From an uncultured Clostridium sp. (lineage in GTDB: Bacteria > Bacillota > Clostridia > Lachnospirales > Lachnospiraceae), in contig CAMNRM010000028.1 in assembly GCA_946553025.1 (NCBI GenBank), positions 1-61,834 of the forward strand: a stretch of DNA of 61,834 bases, in the 5' to 3' direction. Below are positions 17,009-24,369 of the stretch, one piece after another; the first letter of the stretch is position 1; each line of letters begins with the position of its first letter. The notes beneath the pieces are model-generated. The model saw only the letters and a program-made list of their open reading frames with translations, was not told the DNA's origin and made no database searches. A program made the translations under genes and the position numbers.

Positions 17009-18061
17009 TTACTGATAATCTCCCCGGTCAACCGCAGCTAAATAGCCTATAGAAGCTAAAGATTCCTTCAGTTTGCTTAAACCCTCTGCCGCTTCTTTCC
17101 CCGTCGAAAGTTTATTATCGTAAAGCTGGTACTTTTCCCGCGCCTTATCAGGAGAGAGGTTTGGCATGACCACATTGGCTCCCGCCAGAATTCCTGCCTC
17201 CCGTCCTCCCAGCTGGGCGGTTCCCAGGGCCGTCGTTGCCGGAAGAAGGACGTGGGGAAGCAAAAGCCGGATTAAACTTAAAAGATACAGCGTCAATTTT
17301 ACATCGCCGCGGGAATAATCACAAAAAGGGCTCTCCCGGTGAGGAATAAACGGCCCAATCCCCACCATCTGCGGCCTGAATTCCGCTAAAAACAGCAAAT
17401 CATCAATCAGGCAGTCCACGGTCTGTCCCGGCGAACCCACCATAAATCCCGCCCCGGTCTGATAGCCCAGTTCCTTTAAGCTGCGCAGACAGTCCATGCG
17501 GCGGGCAAGAGAAAGCTCCGGCGGATGCAGACAGCCGTAATGCACGGGATTGGCCGTTTCATGGCGAAGCAGATAGCGATCCGCCCCGGCTTCTTTTAAT
17601 ATCCGGTAATCCTCTCTCTCCCGCTCTCCCACGGAAAGCGTAACGGCACAGTCCGGAAAACTTTGTTTTATCCTGCGGACAATCGCCGCCAGCCTTTCCG
17701 TCGTAAAATAAGCATCCTCCCCGCCCTGAAGAACAAATGTCCGAAACCCTATGGAAAAACCATAATGGCAGCACTGCATAATCTCTTCTTCCGTCAGCCT
17801 GTAGCGCTCTGCCTTTTGATTTCCCCGGCGGATTCCGCAGTAATAGCAGTCATTTTTACAAAAATTGGTAAACTCAATCAGTCCTCGGATAAAAACCCGT
17901 TTCCCATAAACCCTGTCCCGAATCAGCGAAGCCTCTCCGGCTAAAATTTCCTGACGCTCATCCGTCCTTCCCTCCAAAAGCACCCGCCAATCCTCACGCG
18001 AAAGGGATTCCCCCTGTTTCAGCGCCTCCACACAGGCCCGAAATCTCATTTCTTCTTCCAT
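17009..18061 (-). CDS. hydE: [FeFe]-hydrogenase H-cluster radical SAM maturase HydE
   Basis: Radical SAM enzyme of H-cluster assembly. The SAM-cluster motif is in FTNFCKNDCYYCGIRRGN (near 60-77), followed by the barrel segments FVLQGGEDAYF, RHETANP and GFMVGSPGQT. A GTG four codons upstream is in frame, but the ATG at 18061 has GAGG six bases upstream and is chosen (350 aa, normal for HydE). It follows the TM1266-type regulator gene and precedes hydG. Confidence 0.96.
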   Translation of the reverse strand: MEEEMRFRACVEALKQGESLSREDWRVLLEGRTDERQEILAGEASLIRDRVYGKRVFIRGLIEFTNFCKNDCYYCGIRRGNQKAERYRLTEEEIMQCCHYGFSIGFRTFVLQGGEDAYFTTERLAAIVRRIKQSFPDCAVTLSVGEREREDYRILKEAGADRYLLRHETANPVHYGCLHPPELSLARRMDCLRSLKELGYQTGAGFMVGSPGQTVDCLIDDLLFLAEFRPQMVGIGPFIPHRESPFCDYSRGDVKLTLYLLSLIRLLLPHVLLPATTALGTAQLGGREAGILAGANVVMPNLSPDKAREKYQLYDNKLSTGKEAAEGLSKLKESLASIGYLAAVDRGDYQ

Positions 18062-18106
18062 AGCTAACCTCACTTCATTTCCTGTGCCTTACCCAAGCCC
18101 GGGGAC

Positions 18107-18240
18107 TTCCGTTCTTCTACTCCCCTGGGTTCTTCCTTCTTCTACTCTCCTGGGTTCTTCCTTCTTCTACTCTCCTGGGTTCTTCCTTCTTCTACTCTCC
18201 TGGGTTTTTCCTTTCTTCCACTCCCCTAGGTTCTTCCTTT
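18107..18240. repeat. 25-bp tandem repeat across the 3' end of the hydrogenase regulator gene
   Basis: Copies of a unit TGGGTTCTTCCTTCTTCTAC plus TCTCC begin at 18126, 18151, 18176, 18201 and (degenerate) 18227. The stop codon of the regulator gene (18192-18194) lies inside the array. The array fills the gap to hydE. Confidence 0.92.
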
Positions 18241-18509
18241 CTTTTGCCTCCCTGGCTGCTTCCGGTCTTGGAATACAGAGCCTTGGAGCTGACTCCCGGA
18301 AGTCTTCCCAGCTTCCCGGAAAGGGCACTGATAACATCCGCAGGTGCATCCACAACAATACTGATAATATTAAGCTGCTTCTCCTTATAAGGAATCCCCA
18401 TTCTGCCGATAATATAGCTTCCAAACTGATGCAGCAGCGCATTCACCTGCTCGGCCTGCCGCACATCCTCAATAATAATCCCCAAAACAGCAATTCTTTT
18501 TTCTTCCAT
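18192..18509 (-). CDS. TM1266-type iron-only hydrogenase system regulator with repeat-derived tail
   Basis: Small ACT-like protein (105 aa) of the family found next to hydE/hydG/hydF in Firmicutes. Blocks: RIAVLGIIIEDVRQAEQVNA, YIIGRMGIPYKEK and ISIVVDAPADVISALSGKLG. The ATG at 18509 has AAAGG upstream. An open frame extends further upstream but lacks family similarity. The family core ends around SKALYSKTG, about residue 82. The last 20 or so residues (KRKEEPRGVEERKNPGE) come from the 25-bp repeats and are probably not functional. Predicted regulatory role is from the family name and position only. Confidence 0.88.
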   Translation of the reverse strand: MEEKRIAVLGIIIEDVRQAEQVNALLHQFGSYIIGRMGIPYKEKQLNIISIVVDAPADVISALSGKLGRLPGVSSKALYSKTGSSQGGKRKEEPRGVEERKNPGE

Positions 18510-18922
18510 ATGCCTGCCTTTCTTTTTTCGGTTTATGTGTTTTTCTTTCCTGCACAAAAAAAGAGAATCCCTGAAGATTCCCTGAAATTTATCACCCGCA
18601 AAAAACCACTGCAATGCACAAAAAGGCATCACAATCACATTTAGGGCAGCCCACATTGCAGATGCGCAGACCTGAGTGAACCGTAACCATTCTTTCCATC
18701 AGAGTATCTTCCGGTCAGTTATTTTCTGTTTTTTCGCTTTGCTGCAAGATTTTCTCACAGCGCAGCTTTTATCTGCCTAATATTGTAAGGTAAGTGAAGG
18801 CAGATGTCAATAGAAAAACGATCCTGTTCCACAAAGTCAGCGGGCAGCGCGGTTACTGTTCACACGTTCACAGCAACGGCAGCGTTACTATTCGCACGTT
18901 CACAGCAAGGGGCAGCCGCTGT
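18510..18922. other. Gene-free 413-bp interval between tatD and the hyd operon
   Basis: Holds a weak minus-strand stem (GAATC/GATTC near 18565-18585) next to an A/T tract that could be an attenuator, and several dispersed-palindrome pieces. No convincing gene. The hyd operon promoter must lie here, but I cannot place it with confidence. Confidence 0.5.
18663..18688. repeat. Half copy of the dispersed palindrome
   Basis: TGCGCAGACCTGAGTGAACC followed by GTAACC, matching the second half of the elements at 16864-16911 and 55931-55976. Confidence 0.6.
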
Positions 18923-18939
18923 TCACGCAGTATGTACGG
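18850..18939. repeat. Tandem cluster of dispersed palindromes at the 3' end of tatD
   Basis: Two clear copies (18850-18878 and 18882-18910, each with a GTTACT start and CACGTTCACAGCAA) and a decayed third (18914-18939) that overlaps the last codons of tatD (stop at 18923-18925), so the C-terminal residues of TatD derive from repeat sequence. Confidence 0.8.
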
Positions 18940-19723
18940 GCAAAGAAAATATCCTCTCCGTATTTTTCCTTGCTGCTTTAGTCAGTTCCTCTTCGGAAAC
19001 CTTCATCCATTTTGCCAGTTCTTTTGCCACATAGACAATATTTTGCGGGACATTCACCCGTCCAAGTCCCTGTACATTCTTCGGTGTCAGATAGGGGGCA
19101 TCCGTTTCAATCAAAACCCGGTCAAGAGGAAGGATACTCACCGCATCCCGCAGCACCTTTCCCCGCACGTCATCACAGATCCACCCGGTAATCCCAATCG
19201 AAAAACCCATTTCCAGGTATTTTTCCAACGTTTTTTTACTGCCGGTAAAGCAGTGCACCACGGATGTTTTACAGATTTCCGGATGTTTTTTCAATCGCTT
19301 TATAAAATCCTCTGCCGCATCCCGCTCATGAAGAAATAACGGCTTTTCCCATTTTTCCGCAAGGACAATGTGCTTTTCCAGACAGCGGATCTGGTTTTCC
19401 TTTGTCGAAAACATCCGATCATAGTCCAGTCCGCACTCGCCGACAGCAACAACCCTGGGATTTTCTGCAAGGATTTGTTCTATCTGCCGAAAATCCTCCT
19501 GCTTTGCCCGGTCTGCATTATGCGGATGAATCCCCGCCGTGCCAAATAGACCAAATGCATCATGTGCCTTTAAATATTCATGAATCTTCTTATTCTCTTT
19601 TGTATCCGTCCCGGTTAAAATACAGCCCACGCCGTTTTTCGCTGCCTCGTCGATCACCCGCTGCGGATCGGGAAACTGCCTGCAGAACAGGTTTAAACCG
19701 ATATCATAGTAGTTTATATCCAT
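18923..19723 (-). CDS. tatD: TatD-family metal-dependent DNase
   Basis: Metal-dependent hydrolase, 266 aa from the ATG at 19723. The DIGLNL start lacks the HxH motif of the YcfH branch and matches the E. coli TatD branch. Other metal-site blocks are present: TAGIHPHNA, GECGLDYDR, LFLHERDA, VVHCFTGS and LIETDAPYL. An open frame starts earlier (19780), but the DIGLNL block normally begins the protein. It is divergent from ppdK. The stop codon lies in a dispersed repeat. Proposed roles are 3'-5' exonuclease activity or DNA repair. Confidence 0.9.
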   Translation of the reverse strand: MDINYYDIGLNLFCRQFPDPQRVIDEAAKNGVGCILTGTDTKENKKIHEYLKAHDAFGLFGTAGIHPHNADRAKQEDFRQIEQILAENPRVVAVGECGLDYDRMFSTKENQIRCLEKHIVLAEKWEKPLFLHERDAAEDFIKRLKKHPEICKTSVVHCFTGSKKTLEKYLEMGFSIGITGWICDDVRGKVLRDAVSILPLDRVLIETDAPYLTPKNVQGLGRVNVPQNIVYVAKELAKWMKVSEEELTKAARKNTERIFSLPVHTA

Positions 19724-19915
19724 ATTTCTTTTTATCCTTCCTTTCTGCGGTACTAAATTTTCGTTTCTATCGTTCGGCAATCCATACGATATCCATTATA
19801 ATCCTTTCTGTCTGCATTGGCAAATAAAAAAAGCATCAGCGGCCTGCGTAAATAGAGTGCGTGAATAGCAGTCGAATCCTTCAAAAAAAGTTTTCCATTT
19901 TTTCCAGAAAAAACT

Positions 19916-19943
19916 TTTACTACAGAAAGATTTGTGCTATACT
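19916..19943 (+). promoter_or_regulatory. Promoter of ppdK
   Basis: -35 TTTACT (19916-19921), 16-bp spacer, -10 TATACT (19938-19943), about 115 bases before ppdK, implying a sizeable 5' leader. The rest of the 19724-20058 interval is AT-rich; I see no gene or riboswitch in it. Confidence 0.5.
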
Positions 19944-20058
19944 ATGGTCAGGCCGTTTGTTTTGTGGGTTTTCTTTGTGTGGGAAGAAGGTTCAAAATCA
20001 GGCGGAACTTACATGTAAAGAGTCTTTTTACAAAAATCTCTGAGGAGGAAATTAACGT

Positions 20059-22686
20059 ATGGCAAAGAAATGGGTTTATTTGTTCAGTGAAGGCAATGCG
20101 ACCATGAGAAACCTGTTGGGCGGCAAGGGCGCAAACCTTGCAGAGATGACCAATTTAGGTCTTCCGGTACCGCAGGGCTTCACCATCACAACGGAGGCTT
20201 GTACGCAGTACTACGATGATGGCAGAAAGATCAATGACGAAATCATGGGACAGATCATGGAGCACATTGCTAAGATGGAGGAGATTACCGGAAAGAAATT
20301 CGGTGATAAGGAAAATCCATTATTAGTTTCCGTTCGTTCCGGTGCAAGAGCTTCCATGCCGGGTATGATGGACACCATCTTAAACCTGGGTCTGAATGAA
20401 GAAGTTGTAGAAGTACTGGCAGCAAAATCCGGCAATCCACGCTGGGCCTGGGACTGCTACCGCAGATTTATCCAGATGTTCTCCGACGTAGTTATGGAAG
20501 TTGGAAAGAAGTATTTTGAAGAACTGATTGATAAGATGAAGAAGGAAAAAGGCGTGGTTCAGGACGTTGAACTGACCGCCGATGATCTGAAGGAGCTGGC
20601 TAACCAGTTTAAGGCTGAGTATAAAGAAAAGATTGGCAAGGACTTCCCGACCGATCCGAAGGAGCAGCTGATGGAAGCCATCAAGGCTGTATTCCGTTCC
20701 TGGGACAACCCAAGAGCAAACGTATACCGCCGCGACAACGATATCCCTTATTCCTGGGGTACTGCAGTAAACGTACAGATGATGGCATTTGGAAACATGG
20801 GCGAAACCTCCGGTACCGGTGTTGCCTTCACCCGTGACCCTGCAACCGGCGACAAGCACCTGATGGGCGAGTTCTTAATGAACGCACAGGGCGAGGACGT
20901 GGTAGCCGGTGTTCGTACACCGCAGAAGATTGACCAGTTAAAGGAAGTTATGCCGGAAGTTTACGATCAGTTCGTAAAGATCTGCAATACGCTGGAAGAT
21001 CACTACCGCGATATGCAGGATATGGAGTTTACCATTGAGGATAAGAAGCTGTACATGCTTCAGACCCGTAACGGTAAGAGAACGGCTAAGGCTGCCTTAA
21101 AGATTGCCTGCGATCTGGTTGACGAGGGCATGATCGATGAGAAGAAGGCCGTAGCCATGATCGATCCGAGAAACTTAGATACCCTGCTTCATCCGCAGTT
21201 TGACACTGACGCTTTAAAGAAGGCAGAGCCGATGGCTAAGGCCCTGGCTGCATCTCCTGGTGCTGCCTGCGGTAAGATTGTATTCTCCGCTGAGGATGCA
21301 AAAGAGTGGAAGGCAAGAGGCGAGAAGGTGGTTCTGGTTCGTCTGGAAACCTCTCCTGAGGATATCGAGGGTATGAAGGCCGCGCAGGGTATCTTAACGG
21401 TACGCGGCGGTATGACCAGCCATGCAGCCGTAGTTGCCCGCGGTATGGGTACCTGCTGTGTATCCGGCTGTTCCGAAATTACCATGGACGAAGAACACAA
21501 GAAATTCACCCTGGCCGGAAAAGAATTCCACGAGGGCGACTGGCTGTCCATCGACGGTTCCACCGGTAAGATTTACGACGGCATTATCCCGACCGTAGAC
21601 GCTACCATCGCCGGTGAGTTTGGAAGAATTATGGCATGGGCGGACAAGTACAGAAGATTAAAAGTTCGTACTAATGCAGATACGCCGCACGATGCCAAGA
21701 AGGCAAGAGAACTTGGCGCTGAGGGTATCGGTCTTTGCCGTACCGAGCATATGTTCTTTGAGGGCAACCGCATCGACGCATTCCGCGAGATGATCTGTGC
21801 AGAAACCCTGGAAGAAAGAGAAGCAGCTCTGGAAAAGATCCTTCCCGAGCAGCAGGGCGACTTCGAGAAGCTCTATGAGGCTCTGGAAGGCAACCCCGTT
21901 ACCATCCGTTTCCTTGACCCGCCGCTGCATGAGTTTGTTCCCACCGAGGAAGAGGACATCAAGAAGCTGGCTGACGCACAGGGCAAGACCGTAGAGCAGA
22001 TCAAGGCTATCTGCGACGCTCTGCATGAATTCAACCCGATGATGGGCCACCGCGGCTGCCGTCTGGCTGTAACCTATCCTGAGATTGCCAAGATGCAGAC
22101 CAAGGCGGTTATCCGCGCAGCAATCAATGTAAAGAAGAACCATCCTGACTGGAAGGTAGAGCCGGAAATCATGATTCCATTGATTGGCGATATCAAGGAA
22201 TTAAAGTATGTAAAGAAATTTGTCGTAGAAACCGCTGACGCAGAGATTGCAGCCGCAGGAAGCGACTTAAAGTACGAAGTTGGTACGATGATCGAGATCC
22301 CAAGAGCAGCTCTGACCGCAGACGAGATTGCCAAGGAAGCTGAATTCTTCTGCTTTGGTACCAACGACTTAACCCAGATGACCTACGGCTTCTCCCGCGA
22401 CGACGCCGGCAAATTCTTAAATGCATACTATGATGCAAAGATCTTCGAGAATGACCCATTTGCAAAACTGGATCAGATCGGTGTTGGCAAGCTAATGGAA
22501 ATGGCTATTCAGTTAGGCAAGCCCGTTCGTCCAGAACTGCACGTAGGTATCTGCGGCGAGCACGGCGGCGACCCGACCTCCGTAGAATTCTGCCATAAGA
22601 TTGGTCTGGATTATGTATCCTGTTCACCATTCAGAGTTCCGATTGCACGGTTGGCGGCAGCTCAGGCGGCGATTAACGAGGCGTAA
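20059..22686 (+). CDS. ppdK: Pyruvate, phosphate dikinase
   Basis: Interconverts pyruvate, ATP and phosphate with PEP, AMP and pyrophosphate; in clostridia a glycolytic or gluconeogenic enzyme. The 875-residue length is typical. Blocks in order: ATP-grasp segment RSGARASMPGMMDTILNLG (near 94), swivelling phosphohistidine domain GGMTSHAAVVARGMGTCCVSG with catalytic His near 455, and the TIM-barrel PEP/pyruvate site ending with Cys in VGICGEHGGDP near 833. Start preceded by GAGGAGG. The 3' end is duplicated 620 bp downstream. Confidence 0.98.
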   Translation: MAKKWVYLFSEGNATMRNLLGGKGANLAEMTNLGLPVPQGFTITTEACTQYYDDGRKINDEIMGQIMEHIAKMEEITGKKFGDKENPLLVSVRSGARASMPGMMDTILNLGLNEEVVEVLAAKSGNPRWAWDCYRRFIQMFSDVVMEVGKKYFEELIDKMKKEKGVVQDVELTADDLKELANQFKAEYKEKIGKDFPTDPKEQLMEAIKAVFRSWDNPRANVYRRDNDIPYSWGTAVNVQMMAFGNMGETSGTGVAFTRDPATGDKHLMGEFLMNAQGEDVVAGVRTPQKIDQLKEVMPEVYDQFVKICNTLEDHYRDMQDMEFTIEDKKLYMLQTRNGKRTAKAALKIACDLVDEGMIDEKKAVAMIDPRNLDTLLHPQFDTDALKKAEPMAKALAASPGAACGKIVFSAEDAKEWKARGEKVVLVRLETSPEDIEGMKAAQGILTVRGGMTSHAAVVARGMGTCCVSGCSEITMDEEHKKFTLAGKEFHEGDWLSIDGSTGKIYDGIIPTVDATIAGEFGRIMAWADKYRRLKVRTNADTPHDAKKARELGAEGIGLCRTEHMFFEGNRIDAFREMICAETLEEREAALEKILPEQQGDFEKLYEALEGNPVTIRFLDPPLHEFVPTEEEDIKKLADAQGKTVEQIKAICDALHEFNPMMGHRGCRLAVTYPEIAKMQTKAVIRAAINVKKNHPDWKVEPEIMIPLIGDIKELKYVKKFVVETADAEIAAAGSDLKYEVGTMIEIPRAALTADEIAKEAEFFCFGTNDLTQMTYGFSRDDAGKFLNAYYDAKIFENDPFAKLDQIGVGKLMEMAIQLGKPVRPELHVGICGEHGGDPTSVEFCHKIGLDYVSCSPFRVPIARLAAAQAAINEA

Positions 22687-22780
22687 TCCTATAGTGGTAT
22701 TGGAGTGTAATGGCTACCAAATATAGCGTAATGTAAGATTTGAGAGATATCTGACAATAAAATGTTAGCTATCTCTCTTT
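22663..22780 (+). repeat. Direct repeat, ppdK copy (3' end plus terminator)
   Basis: The last codons of ppdK and its terminator region. A colinear but diverged second copy is at 23283-23400, offset exactly 620 bp with no net length change. The first 31 bases (CAGGCGGCGATTAACGAGGC onward) are identical; later bases have many substitutions. The pair brackets the antitoxin locus. Confidence 0.9.
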
Positions 22781-22782
22781 TT
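22742..22782 (+). terminator. Intrinsic terminator of ppdK
   Basis: Stem GAGAGATA (22742-22749) with TATCTCTC (22770-22777), followed by five T residues. The duplicated copy ends at 23361-23400 with the same stem but a weaker T tract. Confidence 0.85.
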
Positions 22783-22827
22783 AATGTGGAAATAAAGATA
22801 AGGTTTTTGTAAATGTAGTGATCTGTA

Positions 22828-22856
22828 TTGATTTTTAATTGATATTGATATATAAT
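22828..22856 (+). promoter_or_regulatory. Promoter of the antitoxin gene
   Basis: -35 TTGATT (22828-22833), 17-bp spacer, consensus -10 TATAAT (22851-22856), 23 bases before the antitoxin start. An independent promoter is expected for a toxin-antitoxin operon. Confidence 0.65.
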
Positions 22857-22879
22857 TTAAGAAAAAGTGAGGTGAAAGT

Positions 22880-23149
22880 ATGGCAAATGTATCAATTCGT
22901 GTTGATGATGTAGTAAAACAGAGAGCAGAAAGTATATGCTCTGATTTAGGTATGAGTTTATCTACAGCTACAAATTTATTTTACAAAAAATTGATAAGCT
23001 ATGGTGGGATTCCTTTTGAATTGAGGGTAGATCCCTTTTATAGTGAGGAGAATCAGGCACATTTGGAAAAAGTAATTAATAATTATAACCACGGAAAATC
23101 AAATCCTGTTTATAAGAAGATAGAAGAATTGGAGGAAATGGAGGATTGA
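22880..23149 (+). CDS. RelB/DinJ-family antitoxin
   Basis: 89 residues. The N-terminal ribbon-helix-helix (VSIRVDDVVKQRAESICSDLGMSLSTATNLFYKKL) is typical of RelB/DinJ antitoxins, which bind operator DNA and neutralise a partner toxin; the C-terminal toxin-binding part is present (KVINNYNHGKSNPVYKKIEE). GTGAGGTG precedes the ATG. No intact toxin follows, only a Txe/YoeB-like C-terminal remnant overlapping the gene end. Its AT-rich composition differs from ppdK, suggesting acquisition. Confidence 0.9.
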   Translation: MANVSIRVDDVVKQRAESICSDLGMSLSTATNLFYKKLISYGGIPFELRVDPFYSEENQAHLEKVINNYNHGKSNPVYKKIEELEEMED

Positions 23150-23231
23150 TGAAAGCAACAGGATGGTTTATAAGATAGAAAACGGTATGCTGCTTGTGGC
23201 TGAATGCAGGAGTCATTATTCTGATAAATAA
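23133..23231 (+). pseudogene. C-terminal remnant of a Txe/YoeB-type toxin
   Basis: Reading from 23133 gives about 32 codons beginning RKWRIDESNRMVYKIENGML and ending ECRSHYSDK before TAA. It resembles the C-terminus of YoeB/Txe toxins (a RRID..NRLVY..-type segment and a CR.HY end). The N-terminal half of the toxin is missing and the frame overlaps the end of the antitoxin gene, as if a deletion fused the two. Not expected to be active. Family assignment is by motif recall. Confidence 0.7.
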
Positions 23232-23282
23232 CTAAATTGTCAGATGATAATAAAAGATAGCTATTCCAAAACGGCTGCCACA

Positions 23283-23400
23283 CAGGCGGCGATTAACGAG
23301 GCGTAATCCTATAGCGGCGTAGGAATGTGACAACTGCCAGATATAGTATAAAGTAAAATTTGAGAGATATTCAATAGTAAAATATTGGGTATCTCTCTTT
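23283..23400 (+). repeat. Direct repeat, second copy of the ppdK 3' end
   Basis: Starts with the same CAGGCGGCGATTAACGAGGC, encodes QAAINEA-stop and carries a decayed version of the ppdK terminator. There is no ppdK coding sequence upstream of it beyond a few bases. With 22663-22780 it flanks the antitoxin segment. The 23150-23511 interval holds only the toxin remnant, this repeat and a TATAAT (23482-23487) that may be the -10 for the next gene. Confidence 0.9.
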
Positions 23401-23511
23401 GCATACCTATAGATAATTGCTGCAAAGCTGTCAAAACCTTAAGACCGCAAGATAGATGAAAAGCGGAATAAAATATCCTGCTATAATGCATAGAGAAAGG
23501 AGGTAGCTGCA

Positions 23512-24369
23512 ATGTTTGGAAATATTAAAAATGTAATGGCGGCAATTGATTATATCGAAAGCCATCTGCACGAAAAACTGGACCTGGAAACTATTGCGGA
23601 GGCTGTACATTATTCAAAATATCATTTGCACCGAATGTTTACCGGTACGGTAGGGCTGACCATCCAGACTTACGTACAGCGCCGCCAGTTGACCGAAGCC
23701 GCAAAACTGCTTGTATTTTCCGACAGACCCATTCTTGATATTGCGCTTTCTGCCGGATATGAGAGCCAGCAGTCCTTTACGGATATTTTCAAAGCCATGT
23801 ATAAAAAATCCCCTAACAGGTACAGGGAGGAAGAAGAATTTTATCCATTGCAGCTAAGATATGTCTTGAATGAAAATCCTACAAATTTAGAGGAAAAAGA
23901 ATGGCAGGATAAAATCGTCTTTGCAACACAGGAGGACATACCCAAATGGATAGAACTGGTTCACCTTGTCATTGACGGTTTCCCGCACTTGGACGAAAAA
24001 CAATACCTTGCACAGTTGCAGGAGTATATCAAAAATAAGCGCGCATTGATTTTGAAAGACGCTGATACGGCAATCGGGATTATGGCATTTAACGAGGTGA
24101 CGGGGAGCATTGATTTCTTTGGGGTACACCCACAGTATCGGAAAAGAGGGATAGCGAAAGCATTTTGTGAAAAGGCATTATATGAACTTGCACGTTCCGC
24201 ACAAATTAGTGTGACGACTTTTCGGGAGGGTGACAAGGCAGACACAGGCTATCGGGAGATATGGGGAAGTCTTGGCTTTGCCGAAGCGGAACTGTTAATT
24301 GAATTTGGCTATCCGACACAGCGGTTTATACTTCACAGAGAAAAATCGGAGGGCGAGGACAATGAGTGA
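23512..24369 (+). CDS. AraC-type DNA-binding domain fused to a GNAT acetyltransferase
   Basis: 285 residues. Residues about 1-105 are a two-motif AraC DNA-binding domain placed at the N-terminus (IDYIESHLHEKLDLETIAEA, KYHLHRMFT, ILDIALSAGYESQQSFTDIF). Residues about 125-270 are a GNAT fold with the acetyl-CoA signature GVHPQYRKRGIAKAFCEKAL. Start preceded by AAAGGAGG. The stop overlaps the MATE gene start by eight bases, so the two are coupled. It may regulate the pump and modify a small molecule. The combination is inferred from sequence; the substrate is unknown. Confidence 0.85.
   Translation: MFGNIKNVMAAIDYIESHLHEKLDLETIAEAVHYSKYHLHRMFTGTVGLTIQTYVQRRQLTEAAKLLVFSDRPILDIALSAGYESQQSFTDIFKAMYKKSPNRYREEEEFYPLQLRYVLNENPTNLEEKEWQDKIVFATQEDIPKWIELVHLVIDGFPHLDEKQYLAQLQEYIKNKRALILKDADTAIGIMAFNEVTGSIDFFGVHPQYRKRGIAKAFCEKALYELARSAQISVTTFREGDKADTGYREIWGSLGFAEAELLIEFGYPTQRFILHREKSEGEDNE

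Noticed and set aside
18084-18644. Plus-strand open frame of 186 codons across the 25-bp array
   Set aside because: Repetitive Leu/Phe/Ser-rich translation of the repeats, antisense to the hydrogenase regulator.
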